The notes: a model not told the origin generated them from the letters alone. A stretch of 40,207 bases of DNA from an uncultured Bacteroidales bacterium (GCA_946412245.1 CAMKGM010000027.1:1-40207); one strand, 5' to 3'; positions 15,753 through 24,817 are shown, counted from the stretch's first letter. Numbers and translations: made by a program.

Positions 15753-17806
15753 AACTGTGTGTGACTGAGAAACCGAGCGTGGCGCGCGACATTGCCGCCA
15801 TTTTGGGAGCCGGCGACCGACACGACGGCTACTTCGAGGGCAACGGCTACTATGTGAGTTGGACCTTCGGACACCTGTGCGAACTCAAAGAGCCGCACGA
15901 GTACACCCCGCTATGGAAGCAATGGAGCCTGGGCGCACTGCCCATGATTCCGCCCCGCTTCGGCATCAAGGTCAAGGATGACGATGGCATCAAGAAGCAA
16001 TTCCATGTAATTGAAACCCTAATGCGGCAAGCCGATGAGGTGATTAACTGCGGTGATGCCGGGCAGGAAGGCGAACTCATTCAGCGATGGGTTTACCAGA
16101 AAGCAGGCTGCAACATTCCCGTCAAGCGCCTCTGGATTTCGTCTCTCACCGAGGAGAGCATTCGCGAGGGATTCAACCAACTGAAACCCGCGACCGATTT
16201 CGACAACCTGTACTTTGCAGGCCTTTCGCGGGCCATTGGCGACTGGATTTTGGGCATGAATGCCACCAGACTCTACTCACTCAAGTACGCTCACGGCCGC
16301 AACGTGCTCTCGATAGGTCGCGTGCAGACCCCAACACTGGCGCTCATCGTCAACCGCCAGCGCGAAATCGAGAACTTCGTGCCCGAAGACTTCTGGGAAA
16401 TCAAGACCCTGTACCGAGGCACCACTTTCAATTCCACCCGCGGCCGCTTCAAGACTGTGGGCGATGCGAGCGCTGTGATGGAAAACATCAAGGATTTACC
16501 GCTCACGGTGACCGGCATTGAGACCAAGAAAGGCAAGGAGGCTCCTCCGCGCTTGTTCGACCTCACCTCACTGCAAGTGGAGTGCAACAAGAAGTTCGGT
16601 TTTAGCGCCGAAAAATCACTGAAACTGGTCCAGTCGCTCTACGAGAAGAAAGTCACCACCTATCCGCGCGTCGACACCACCTACCTGAGCGATGACATCT
16701 ATCCCAAGATTCCCGGCATCATGCAGGCCATGGTGCCTTACGCCCCCCTCACCGCCCCCATCCTGACCGACAAGAAGTTGCCCAAGAGCAAAAAGGTGTT
16801 TGACAACAGCAAGGTAACCGACCACCACGCCATCATACCCACCAATGTGGACCCCCGACGGGCCGCGCTCGACAACGAGGAGAAACGCGTCTACGACCTT
16901 ATCGCCAAGCGATTCATCGCGGCATTCTACCCCGACTGCGAGTTCCTCACCACCACAGTGATGGCTGAAATAGGCGAACATGAATTCAAGGCCACAGGCA
17001 AGCAAATTGTGAAAGACGGCTGGCGTGCCGTCTATGCCCGAGAGGCCCAAAACGACGAGAAGGACGAAACCGACAACAATAATGCGATGCCTGAGTTTGT
17101 GAAAGGCGAGAGCGGACCCCACGAGCCATCCCTACTCAAGAAGAGCACGCAGCCGCCCAAGCCTTACACCGAGGGCACACTGCTACGCGCTATGGAAACC
17201 GCAGGCAAACTGGTCGACGATGAAGAACTGCGCGATGCCATGAAGGAGAACGGCATAGGGCGACCGTCAACACGAGCCGCCATCATTGAGACGCTGCACA
17301 GGCGCCACTATATCAGCAAAGAACGCAAAAGCCTGGTCGCAACTGTAGCCGGTTGCCAACTCATCGACACGATTCATGTGGAGTTGCTCAAGTCGGCAAA
17401 ACTCACGGGCCTGTGGGAGAAGAAACTGCGACAGATTGAACGAGGAGAATTCAGCGCTCAGCAGTTTATCGACGAACTCAAAGTCATGGTGGGCGATATT
17501 GTGCTCAATGTGCTGCGCGACAATACCGGCACCAGCATCGTTGTTGAATCAGCCGGCGAAAAAAAATCCAAGAAGAAAGGGGCCAACACTCCTACCGGCG
17601 AAAAGAAACCACGCGCACCGCGCATCAAGTCATATGACCAAATTGTGTGCCCCGTGTGCGGCAAAGGTCACATCGTGAAAGGCAGAACCGCCTTCGGGTG
17701 CAGCGAGTACCGAAACGGCTGCCAAACGCTGTTCCCCTTCACCGACTATCCTGCCGACCTCACACCGGCCCGTCTCAACACAGCCCTCAAAAAACTCAAA
17801 AAGTAA
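15749..17806 (+). CDS. topB: DNA topoisomerase III
   Basis: A type IA topoisomerase that passes or unlinks single strands, with a role in resolving replication and recombination intermediates. I begin it at the ATG at 15749 because the TOPRIM starts at once (MKLCVTEKPSVAR, Glu7). The second TOPRIM motif is CGDAGQEGEL (Asp103, Glu107), the nucleophile is Tyr305 in TTYPRVDTTYL, and DHHAIIPT and GIGRPSTRA follow. A basic linker leads to one C-terminal zinc-finger-like unit (CPVC...C...C). It has 685 residues. The DAG variant at the DxD position is familiar from plasmid and Bacteroidota enzymes. No mobile element genes adjoin it, so it looks chromosomal. Confidence 0.94.
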   Translation: MKLCVTEKPSVARDIAAILGAGDRHDGYFEGNGYYVSWTFGHLCELKEPHEYTPLWKQWSLGALPMIPPRFGIKVKDDDGIKKQFHVIETLMRQADEVINCGDAGQEGELIQRWVYQKAGCNIPVKRLWISSLTEESIREGFNQLKPATDFDNLYFAGLSRAIGDWILGMNATRLYSLKYAHGRNVLSIGRVQTPTLALIVNRQREIENFVPEDFWEIKTLYRGTTFNSTRGRFKTVGDASAVMENIKDLPLTVTGIETKKGKEAPPRLFDLTSLQVECNKKFGFSAEKSLKLVQSLYEKKVTTYPRVDTTYLSDDIYPKIPGIMQAMVPYAPLTAPILTDKKLPKSKKVFDNSKVTDHHAIIPTNVDPRRAALDNEEKRVYDLIAKRFIAAFYPDCEFLTTTVMAEIGEHEFKATGKQIVKDGWRAVYAREAQNDEKDETDNNNAMPEFVKGESGPHEPSLLKKSTQPPKPYTEGTLLRAMETAGKLVDDEELRDAMKENGIGRPSTRAAIIETLHRRHYISKERKSLVATVAGCQLIDTIHVELLKSAKLTGLWEKKLRQIERGEFSAQQFIDELKVMVGDIVLNVLRDNTGTSIVVESAGEKKSKKKGANTPTGEKKPRAPRIKSYDQIVCPVCGKGHIVKGRTAFGCSEYRNGCQTLFPFTDYPADLTPARLNTALKKLKK

Positions 17807-17809
17807 AGG

Positions 17810-17912
17810 ACTAGTCAAAGGCTTGATGTAGTGTAAAGCACTTTGTGCGATTCACCATAGTTGACTAGTAATTCTAGTTAAACTAGATTATCTAGAAAGA
17901 CTAGAGATACCA
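17810..17912. repeat. CTAG-rich convergent intergenic hairpin region
   Basis: Between the stops of topB and the esterase gene, ACTAGTCAA (17810-17818) and TTGACTAGT (17861-17869) form a perfect 9-bp inverted repeat with a 42-base loop. Six CTAG tetramers lie in about 100 bases (for example in ATTCTAGTT, AACTAGATT, ATCTAGAAA, GACTAGAG). The same CTAG clustering occurs at 22786-22840. It may be a bidirectional terminator or a repeat family. Confidence 0.6.
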
Positions 17913-17966
17913 TCTCTAACACCTCATGCTGTCTTCAACTTACCCGCACTACACCATAATCAAAAT

Positions 17967-19262
17967 CTACTGCATGTGGAACTGGGTTTTGAGCCAGGCG
18001 ATGGCGTTGTCGACCTGCCAGGGATAGAGCCAGTGACCCGTATCACGCCCTACCTGCAACTGCTTGGGCGCGGTAATCACATTGTAGGCGCTGAAGGTCG
18101 ATGTGGGGCAGCATGCCGGGTCGTTGAAGCCCCAGGCGTAGAAGCCCGGCGTCTTGAGAATGCGGGCAAAGTTCACCGTGTCGTAGTAGCGCGATACTTC
18201 CATGCGCGCTTTCAGGTTAGGTTCGTCGGGGTTGCGGAACAAGTGAGGCCAGCCTCCTCCACGACCATGATAATAGCCGGTGAGTTCGCAGAAGGCGGGG
18301 AAATAGGCAAACAGGGCACTCACCCTGTTGTCGAGCGCCGCCGTCATGATCGAGAGCATACCGCCCTGACTGCCGCCGTAGGTGGCGATGCGGCTCGCGT
18401 CGACATCGTCACGGCTGCACAGGTAATCGATGGCACGCACGCAACCCAGTATGGAGCGTTTATAGTAATAGGTATCACGGTTGTCAATGCCTTGCGTTGT
18501 GTAGCCTGCCAGTGCACCCGCCTCAAGTTGGCGGTAGATTTCCTCGCTCTGGTCAACGGGAATGCCGTGAACGCCAATCTCCAACACCACAAAACCCTCG
18601 TATGCTAACTCGTTAGGCCCTTTGAAACTGCGCACCGCGGCACCCGGCAGACGCAGGATGGCGGGCTTGCGACCCTCGGCCTTAGGCACGGTGAGCACCC
18701 CGTACACATAGTTGCCCTTGCGGTAGGATTGCAGCCGCACATAGTAAACATCCACACGGTCGTTGCTCTCCTCCAGGCTGTGACGCAGTACGGGTTGCAT
18801 GGGTATCTTGGCCGCCTTTGCCTTGGCATCGTTCCAGAACTGCTCGAAGTCGGCAGGCATAGTGGTGGTGGGCTGAATATTATAAGGGTCAAAGGCGATG
18901 TTGGTCATCGACGAGTAGTCGCGCCCCTCGTGCGTCACCTTCACGCGCACGCTGGTGAACCCCGGCGCTTTAGCACCTGGTACGGTGAAGTGTGCCATGC
19001 CGGTGCGGTCGGTCTTTACCTTGCCGGTGTACACGGCATCGAGTTTGTCGGGGCCATAACTGTAAGTAATCTCAGTGTTTGGCATGCGCACATTCTCCTT
19101 GATGGCATAGGTGGTAATCTGGGCACGCTCGCCCACATGATAGGTCCAGTCGGCGTGGTCGGGCTCGGCCACAACGGTGATATACTGATGACTCGACGAC
19201 TGCGCCACGGCTGTCAGCGACAGCACGAGCACAGCAAGCAGTGTGATGATGATGCGGTTCAT
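17967..19262 (-). CDS. Secreted acetylxylan-esterase-like alpha/beta hydrolase
   Basis: The start at 19262 (MNRIIITLLAVLVLSLTAVAQ) gives 431 residues with a signal peptide. An N-terminal beta-sandwich-like domain (about 25-130) precedes an alpha/beta hydrolase of the AXE1 type. The catalytic triad is readable: Ser298 in YGGSQGG, Asp381 in GFNDPACCPTST and His410 in DTGHW. The GGSQGG motif and the RGxxxSxG-like arrangement resemble carbohydrate esterase family 7, which deacetylates xylo-oligosaccharides and cephalosporin C. The natural substrate is unknown, and no glycoside hydrolases or SusCD pair lie beside it. A -7 element TAACTTTG lies upstream at 19296-19303 on the minus strand. Confidence 0.85.
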   Translation of the reverse strand: MNRIIITLLAVLVLSLTAVAQSSSHQYITVVAEPDHADWTYHVGERAQITTYAIKENVRMPNTEITYSYGPDKLDAVYTGKVKTDRTGMAHFTVPGAKAPGFTSVRVKVTHEGRDYSSMTNIAFDPYNIQPTTTMPADFEQFWNDAKAKAAKIPMQPVLRHSLEESNDRVDVYYVRLQSYRKGNYVYGVLTVPKAEGRKPAILRLPGAAVRSFKGPNELAYEGFVVLEIGVHGIPVDQSEEIYRQLEAGALAGYTTQGIDNRDTYYYKRSILGCVRAIDYLCSRDDVDASRIATYGGSQGGMLSIMTAALDNRVSALFAYFPAFCELTGYYHGRGGGWPHLFRNPDEPNLKARMEVSRYYDTVNFARILKTPGFYAWGFNDPACCPTSTFSAYNVITAPKQLQVGRDTGHWLYPWQVDNAIAWLKTQFHMQ

Positions 19263-19295
19263 TGTCAATTTCTTTACGAGTTTCTTATGCAAACA

Positions 19296-19303
19296 CAAAG
19301 TTA
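19296..19303 (-). promoter_or_regulatory. -7 element of the esterase gene
   Basis: TAACTTTG on the minus strand, 33 bases upstream of the chosen start at 19262. The sequence further upstream is AT-rich with no sharp -33 box. Confidence 0.45.
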
Positions 19304-19377
19304 ATCATTATTATCAAAACATAAACTTATATTTATAATTTTATCAATAAAACATAGAGGAATTGTAAAATTTTATT

Positions 19378-19385
19378 TACTTTTG
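19378..19385 (+). promoter_or_regulatory. -7 element of the first leucine-rich repeat gene
   Basis: TACTTTTG fits TAnnTTTG and lies 106 bases before the ATG at 19492, implying a leader of roughly 100 bases. The gap 19263-19491 therefore holds two divergent promoters. Confidence 0.45.
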
Positions 19386-19491
19386 CAATATGAGATATTA
19401 TAGGCAGGCCTCTCGACCGACCCTGACACTATATTCTTGGACATTTAGAGTGCTGAAACTTATTAACTAAAAACCTGTAATCAACCACATT

Positions 19492-22400
19492 ATGAAAAGA
19501 CTTATACTCCACCTCTTTACTTTCATGTCTGCAGAAATGAAAAAGATTTCATTAATTCTTATCGCCCTTGTGGCATGTGGGTTGGCGGCAAACGCTGCAA
19601 CCGACTATGGCATTGAGGTGAACGGCACTAAAATCACGAGCGACAAACTCAGTTTCTCGATTGGGAGCGGTTCAGTGAAATATAATGTCAGCACCAACAC
19701 ACTAACCATCAGCAATGTTGAAATATGGCGCGCGGGTGATGCCATCAAGATTCAAGACAACACAAACCGTGACCCAGATGCAAATAGCCAAAAATTAAAC
19801 ATTAAATTCACTGGAACTAACAGTATTACCAGTACCACAGGGTCTGGTATATTGACCGAGGGCTCTCATGAAAACGAGGTGATAGTGATTACTGTGACTG
19901 GCACTACAACAATCAACGGGTTAAGTGCAGCTGTACATATCAAAGAGATTAATCAACAGTCTCGTAATGTTAGTTTTGAAGGTTCTGGCACGCTTAATTT
20001 AAATTCAGAACAAGGTTATGGTGTTCTTGCCACCCCCACAAACTCCACAGTGCAGGTTCACTCTGGAGTTAGCTTCGAAATAGCCAACATCAACATTGGA
20101 GGCAAATATGGCAATATTTATGACCTGCCAAGAATCTATTTCCATGAAGTTAACAATCAAGTGGAACTGTCAACGACCATCACATTGTTGCCCACAAAAG
20201 GCGCTGACTACCCTCACATAAAAGGCCAGACAATTAATTTTGGCACTGATGTACACATCGAATTGCCAAGTGATTTACATGATGCCGATCCTAACAACCT
20301 GAAATACGGCAACTATTATGACAAGACCTTTATCATCAACGATGACCGCGACAATCCCAATTCAGGTTACTACAGCGTTGACAATTACCTTTACGCAATA
20401 TCTTCGTTCTATGGAGCCAACTATGCCGAATTGAAGGGGGCTAAAAAGATTTACAAGCGTTCAAAACCCACCGAGCTGTCAATACCTGGCTATGTGAAGA
20501 TAAATGGCACATGGTATCCAGTGGGTTTAGGGGCTTATTCATTAAATGGCATGTATTATGCAAAAAAAATATGGTTGAGTTATGGGGTCACAACTATTGG
20601 CGATTGTGCCATGGCTGATTGTTTCGATCTCGTAGAAGTTCACCTCCCAAGTTCAGTGTTGACAATTGGAGAAAGCATCTTCGTAGGCTCAAGCTCCTCG
20701 TCATTGAACTTTGATTTGTATTGGAGCACTCTTGATGTCACGAAAACCAGCATGGAGTCAAACTCTTTCTCAGGATGCCAAGCCAAAACAAAGAATGCCC
20801 ATTTCTCAACCAGGCCCGTTGTGGCACAGGCAAAAACAAAAACCAGCATTACCAACTACATGACTGTGAACTCAACACCTGCTCCCGAAAGATGCTATGA
20901 TAGTCGCACAAGTTTTCAGGACGGTACTTATATTTTCTATATTGTAGATGAATCGGCTTTTCTTAGAACCACCAATGGATCAATGTCTTTAATAGGTTCG
21001 ACAAAAAGTGCAATTAAAGATATGATATCATTAGAAACTGGAGGTAATAAGTATTACCCCAAAAAGGTGGCACCCGAAGCGTTCTATAATAACAAGAACA
21101 TCACTGAGATTGACCTCACGGGTTATATCGAGATAGGAGAAAACGCCTTCTATGGTTGCACCAATACAAGAAAACTGACTTTGGGCGAGGATATTACATC
21201 GATGGGAGAATCTCCTTTTGCATCCATGACAGCGTTAGACACGGTAAACTGGAACATTAAAACATGGAGCAATTTCACTTACGACACCAGGCCGTTCAAG
21301 AATTCTGCCAAAAATATCAGTTCATTCAATTTTGGCGATAATGTGAAGGCAATTCCAGCATATCTGTGTTACAATATGTCGAAATTGAATACGCTTACCA
21401 TTCCTAAAAACATGACTTATCTTGGAATGTATGCCTTCAAGGGATGTACGGGTTTAAAAACCATTAACTGGAATGCCATAGATGGTCGATATCCCCTTGC
21501 CGAAGTTAACGAAGAAACCGATTTGCCCTTCTGGGAAATGAACAATGTGACCACCATTAACATAGGCAATTCAGTGCAATACATTCAACGATCGCTGTTT
21601 GCAGGAATGTCGGGGTTGAAAACCCTCACATTGGGCAGCTCGTTAAAAGAGATTGAGGAATCTGCATTTTACCAGTGTAGCAACCTCACTTCGGTGGATT
21701 TCCCATCATCGTTGCTCAGCATAAAACAATATGCTTTCTACCAATCGGGCCTGACATCGGTCACCATCCCAGCCAATGTTAATAATGTGGAACAGGCTGC
21801 ATTTTCGCAGAGTAACAATTTGACCAAGGTGAACTGGAACACCACAAAAATCACTGAAACCAGTGCTCCATTCAGCAACTGCCAAGCATTGAATACCTTT
21901 GTTTTTATTAATGGTCTGACCAAAGTTCCCAACGCCGTCTGTTCAGGATTACCCGCTCTGACATCGGTAACGATTCCCGGCACGGTGACTGAAATCGGAG
22001 CATCGGCCTTTGCCAGCTGCACTGCACTCAAGTCGATAACGCTGCCACAGGCGGTAAAAACAATAGGACCGTACGCTTTTTATAACTGCAAGAGCCTCTC
22101 ATCGTTTGCTATGCCCAACCAGGTGACCGAAATCGGAGAAGCGGCATTTGCCGTATGTCCCGCGCTCAAGTCAATATCGTTGCCGCAGTCGGTGAAAACA
22201 ATTGGCCGCAACGCATTCAATTCATCGGGTTTGGTCTCAATCACCATTCCAAAATCGGTGACCACCGTCGATTACGGCACATTTGCCGCGTGCACTGCAC
22301 TCAAGTCGGTGTCACTGCCACAAGGGTTGAAAGTCATAGGCGAAGGAGCATTCTATCAAACGGCATTGACTTCGGTGACCATCCCAAACCAGGTGAACTC

Positions 22401-22782
22401 GATTGGCGGGCAGGCTTTCGCCAACTGCACCGCACTGGCTAACATCTATCCCAAGATGGCCGCTCCGGCGGACCTCACCTATGGTGAGCAAATCTTTGAA
22501 GGTGTGAACAAGCAGACCTGCAAACTGGGTGTGCCCAAGGGCACGCTCGCCAAATACAAGGCCACCATGCCGTGGAAGGAGTTCTACAACATCACCGAGA
22601 TTGACTACTTGCGTGGTGATGTAAACGGTGATGGTGCGGTGAATGTGACCGATGTGACCACGCTTGTGAACATGATTCTGGGCACTGTAACCAAAGACCC
22701 AGAACGTGCCGACATTGACGGCAACGGCACGGTGAACGTGAGCGATGTGACCGCCCTGGTCAACATCATCCTCGGCGTGTAG
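19492..22782 (+). CDS. BspA-like leucine-rich repeat surface protein with C-terminal dockerin repeats
   Basis: The 1096-residue protein is exported. The ATG at 19492 is preceded by AT-rich DNA, but an in-frame ATG at 19537 (MKKISLILIALVACGLAANA) gives a cleaner signal peptide and is a real alternative. Residues about 40-330 form a beta-rich domain opening with GIEVNGTKITSDKLSFSIGSG that recurs in the next gene. From about 350 to 1030 come many BspA/LRR_5 repeats (for example LTSVTIPxxVxxIGxxAFxxC). The C-terminus holds two dockerin type I calcium-loop repeats, DVNGDGAVNVTDVTTL and DIDGNGTVNVSDVTAL. BspA-like proteins bind host or bacterial surfaces; a ligand cannot be inferred here. No cohesin or type IX sorting domain is seen. 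Confidence 0.88.
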   Translation: MKRLILHLFTFMSAEMKKISLILIALVACGLAANAATDYGIEVNGTKITSDKLSFSIGSGSVKYNVSTNTLTISNVEIWRAGDAIKIQDNTNRDPDANSQKLNIKFTGTNSITSTTGSGILTEGSHENEVIVITVTGTTTINGLSAAVHIKEINQQSRNVSFEGSGTLNLNSEQGYGVLATPTNSTVQVHSGVSFEIANINIGGKYGNIYDLPRIYFHEVNNQVELSTTITLLPTKGADYPHIKGQTINFGTDVHIELPSDLHDADPNNLKYGNYYDKTFIINDDRDNPNSGYYSVDNYLYAISSFYGANYAELKGAKKIYKRSKPTELSIPGYVKINGTWYPVGLGAYSLNGMYYAKKIWLSYGVTTIGDCAMADCFDLVEVHLPSSVLTIGESIFVGSSSSSLNFDLYWSTLDVTKTSMESNSFSGCQAKTKNAHFSTRPVVAQAKTKTSITNYMTVNSTPAPERCYDSRTSFQDGTYIFYIVDESAFLRTTNGSMSLIGSTKSAIKDMISLETGGNKYYPKKVAPEAFYNNKNITEIDLTGYIEIGENAFYGCTNTRKLTLGEDITSMGESPFASMTALDTVNWNIKTWSNFTYDTRPFKNSAKNISSFNFGDNVKAIPAYLCYNMSKLNTLTIPKNMTYLGMYAFKGCTGLKTINWNAIDGRYPLAEVNEETDLPFWEMNNVTTINIGNSVQYIQRSLFAGMSGLKTLTLGSSLKEIEESAFYQCSNLTSVDFPSSLLSIKQYAFYQSGLTSVTIPANVNNVEQAAFSQSNNLTKVNWNTTKITETSAPFSNCQALNTFVFINGLTKVPNAVCSGLPALTSVTIPGTVTEIGASAFASCTALKSITLPQAVKTIGPYAFYNCKSLSSFAMPNQVTEIGEAAFAVCPALKSISLPQSVKTIGRNAFNSSGLVSITIPKSVTTVDYGTFAACTALKSVSLPQGLKVIGEGAFYQTALTSVTIPNQVNSIGGQAFANCTALANIYPKMAAPADLTYGEQIFEGVNKQTCKLGVPKGTLAKYKATMPWKEFYNITEIDYLRGDVNGDGAVNVTDVTTLVNMILGTVTKDPERADIDGNGTVNVSDVTALVNIILGV

Positions 22783-22792
22783 CAGCTAGCCT

Positions 22793-22877
22793 CTCTAGCC
22801 CTACTATATCTAGAAAGGCTAGAGCATCTAGAACATCTAGAAAACTGAGAACTGAGAACTGAAAACTGAAAACTATA
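22793..22877. repeat. CTAG-rich hairpin and 7-bp tandem tract between the two dockerin genes
   Basis: CTCTAGCC (22793-22800) pairs perfectly with GGCTAGAG (22817-22824) over a 16-base loop, amid six CTAG tetramers in 22786-22840. Directly after comes a 7-bp tandem tract, 22843-22877: AACTGAG, AACTGAG, AACTGAA, AACTGAA and a degenerate AACTATA. The tract ends just before the next ATG at 22885, so it lies in that gene's leader. Confidence 0.7.
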
Positions 22878-22884
22878 TAGAATT

Positions 22885-24594
22885 ATGAAAAAATTTTTAC
22901 TATTACTAATGGCAATTGCCACAGTTGCAATGCCATTGAGCGCCACAAAAATATATGTGTGCGGCGAGAAAATCACTGGCACCACGAGTTTCTCGGTAGG
23001 TAACGGAACGGTGTCATATAACAACAACACGCGCACACTGACAATCTATAATGTGGAATATGAAAAGAGCGGCAGCAGCAACAACGGCATCAGCGTCGAC
23101 GAAGTAGATGGACCGCTCACCATCATTTTGACGGGCGTCAACAAGTTCACCATCAAAGGAGCCGACACTTTCTTGTTCAAGAGCAAAAAGAAGACCACGA
23201 TGACCGTGCAGAACGGCATCACCAGCCTGTATTGCGAAAGCAATGACCATGCCGCCATAAAACTGCAAGACAGCGACTTGGCCATTGAGGGTTTAGGTAC
23301 CCTCAAGGTCTATCATAATGAAACCAGCAACAGCCAGCGTCGGGCCATTAAAGGCGGTTCAGGCACCGAGAACATCACTTTCCAAATCAAGAATTGTTTC
23401 ATCAGTTCCCGTGAAGAATGTCTTTATCACCTGAACACGGTGACCATGAACCCGACAGGCGATTTTGTTAATGGTGGTTACAGTTATGAATACAGCGGTG
23501 AAATAAGATTTGACACCCGCGACTTGTATGGCAGCACTAAAATTGCAAGCGATATCAATGATTGGTATTCCGGAACAGGGATGAAAATCTTTGGGGTGCT
23601 GTATTATGACTCTTCTGGTTCTTATGATTACAGTTTCACATCCAATAATCTCCATAATCAGCCCATCGGCAATCTTGAAACATTGGGCAATCAGTATGGC
23701 GTTGTTGTCATCAATGACATCAATGCGGTGGCGGTTTTCGACCTGAGCACTTTCCCCGATGCTCAATTTCGCAAATACCTTTACGAGCAGTTTCCCAGTA
23801 GATATATCATGCAAAATGATGTGGACCGTTGCACCTTTATGAATGTAGGGAACAGACAGATAAGCAACTTGCAAGGATTAGAATACTTCAGCAAATTGAA
23901 GACATTGTATTGCAACGACAATCTTTTAACATCCTTGCCCACACTACCAGGCACACTTGAGACTTTAAACTGCAGTAACAACAAGTTCACCACATTGGAA
24001 ATTGTAGGCAAGTCAAACCTGCACAATCTTGTTTGCAGCAACAACAAGTCGCTCACCAACTTAGTGTGCTGTCAGAATGCTTTGGAAAGTCTCAACTTGT
24101 CGAGCTGCACTTACTTGGTGGAACTCGATTGCAGCCAGAACAATCTCTCTGAGCTCTCGGTGCAGGACTGTGTCTTGCTCGCTTTCTTGAATTGCAGCGA
24201 GAATCATATAGCAGCTCCGGCAATGACCTCGCTGATTAACACGCTGCGCACAATACCTGCTAACAGTAAAGGTAAGTTATATGTTAGAGGTACTGCCGAC
24301 AAGCAAGGCAACGGCAATGTAATTACCGAATCCCAGATAAGAGCCGCAAACAAAAAGAATTGGGTAGCCTATCAATATATTAAAGCAAGAGAACGATGGC
24401 TTGAAATGGGGATTGGCTTAGAAGGTGATGTGAACAGCGACGACAATGTGAATGTAACCGATGTGACAACACTGGTCAACATGATTCTGGGTGTCATTCC
24501 CGTTGACATTGTGCATGCCGATGTGAACGGCGACGGTAATGTGAACGTCTCTGACGTCACCGCCCTGGTCAACATCATCCTCGGCACCTCCTGA
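22885..24594 (+). CDS. Exported leucine-rich repeat protein with C-terminal dockerin repeats
   Basis: The 569-residue protein has a signal peptide (MKKFLLLLMAIATVAMPLSA). Its N-terminal domain (about 20-270) starts with KIYVCGEKITGTTSFSVGNG and NTRTLTIYNVE, clearly related to the same domain of the upstream neighbour. Residues about 300-470 hold leucine-rich repeats of a different kind from BspA, Cys- and Asn-rich and internalin-like (LNCSNNKFTTLEI, LDCSQNNLSELSV). Two dockerin repeats close the chain: DVNSDDNVNVTDVTTL and DVNGDGNVNVSDVTAL. No promoter is obvious in the 102-base gap, so it may be read with the first gene. The pair looks like a partial duplication. Confidence 0.86.
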   Translation: MKKFLLLLMAIATVAMPLSATKIYVCGEKITGTTSFSVGNGTVSYNNNTRTLTIYNVEYEKSGSSNNGISVDEVDGPLTIILTGVNKFTIKGADTFLFKSKKKTTMTVQNGITSLYCESNDHAAIKLQDSDLAIEGLGTLKVYHNETSNSQRRAIKGGSGTENITFQIKNCFISSREECLYHLNTVTMNPTGDFVNGGYSYEYSGEIRFDTRDLYGSTKIASDINDWYSGTGMKIFGVLYYDSSGSYDYSFTSNNLHNQPIGNLETLGNQYGVVVINDINAVAVFDLSTFPDAQFRKYLYEQFPSRYIMQNDVDRCTFMNVGNRQISNLQGLEYFSKLKTLYCNDNLLTSLPTLPGTLETLNCSNNKFTTLEIVGKSNLHNLVCSNNKSLTNLVCCQNALESLNLSSCTYLVELDCSQNNLSELSVQDCVLLAFLNCSENHIAAPAMTSLINTLRTIPANSKGKLYVRGTADKQGNGNVITESQIRAANKKNWVAYQYIKARERWLEMGIGLEGDVNSDDNVNVTDVTTLVNMILGVIPVDIVHADVNGDGNVNVSDVTALVNIILGTS

Positions 24595-24607
24595 TTCATG
24601 TCAGCAG

Positions 24608-24627
24608 GGACAAGGTCCGCCTTGTCC
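24608..24627. repeat. Perfect 8-bp palindromic hairpin
   Basis: GGACAAGG and CCTTGTCC flank a TCCG loop, about 14 bases after the stop of the second dockerin gene. It lacks a T tract, so it is either a weak terminator, a 3' stabilising hairpin or a REP-like element. Apart from it and the tRNA promoter, 24595-24817 shows nothing. Confidence 0.6.
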
Positions 24628-24767
24628 GCGATGCTAGCTATAGATCGCCATCAGAGGATGACAGAGACGATGACATCTCCTATTTATATAACCGCTAGAA
24701 CGGCAAGATCTTTGGCAACCGAGAACCTTCTCAAAAAAGACGAAAATGAAAAAAAACTGCAAGAATG

Positions 24768-24798
24768 TTGCAGATGTGAAAAAATAGCACTACTTTTG
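24768..24798 (+). promoter_or_regulatory. Promoter of tRNA-Cys
   Basis: TTG (24768-24770), 20 bases, TACTTTTG (24791-24798). Transcription would begin some 10 bases before the mature tRNA 5' end at 24818. Confidence 0.6.
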
Positions 24799-24817
24799 TA
24801 GTCCCAAATCACATGAT

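Noticed and set aside
15749-17806. topB as evidence of an integrated conjugative element
   Set aside because: TopB is common on such elements, but here it overlaps mazG, lies among housekeeping genes, and no tra, mob, integrase or att sequences are visible.
24598-24801. A 67-codon plus-strand open frame before tRNA-Cys
   Set aside because: It covers the 8-bp palindrome and ends in the tRNA promoter; no domain is visible.
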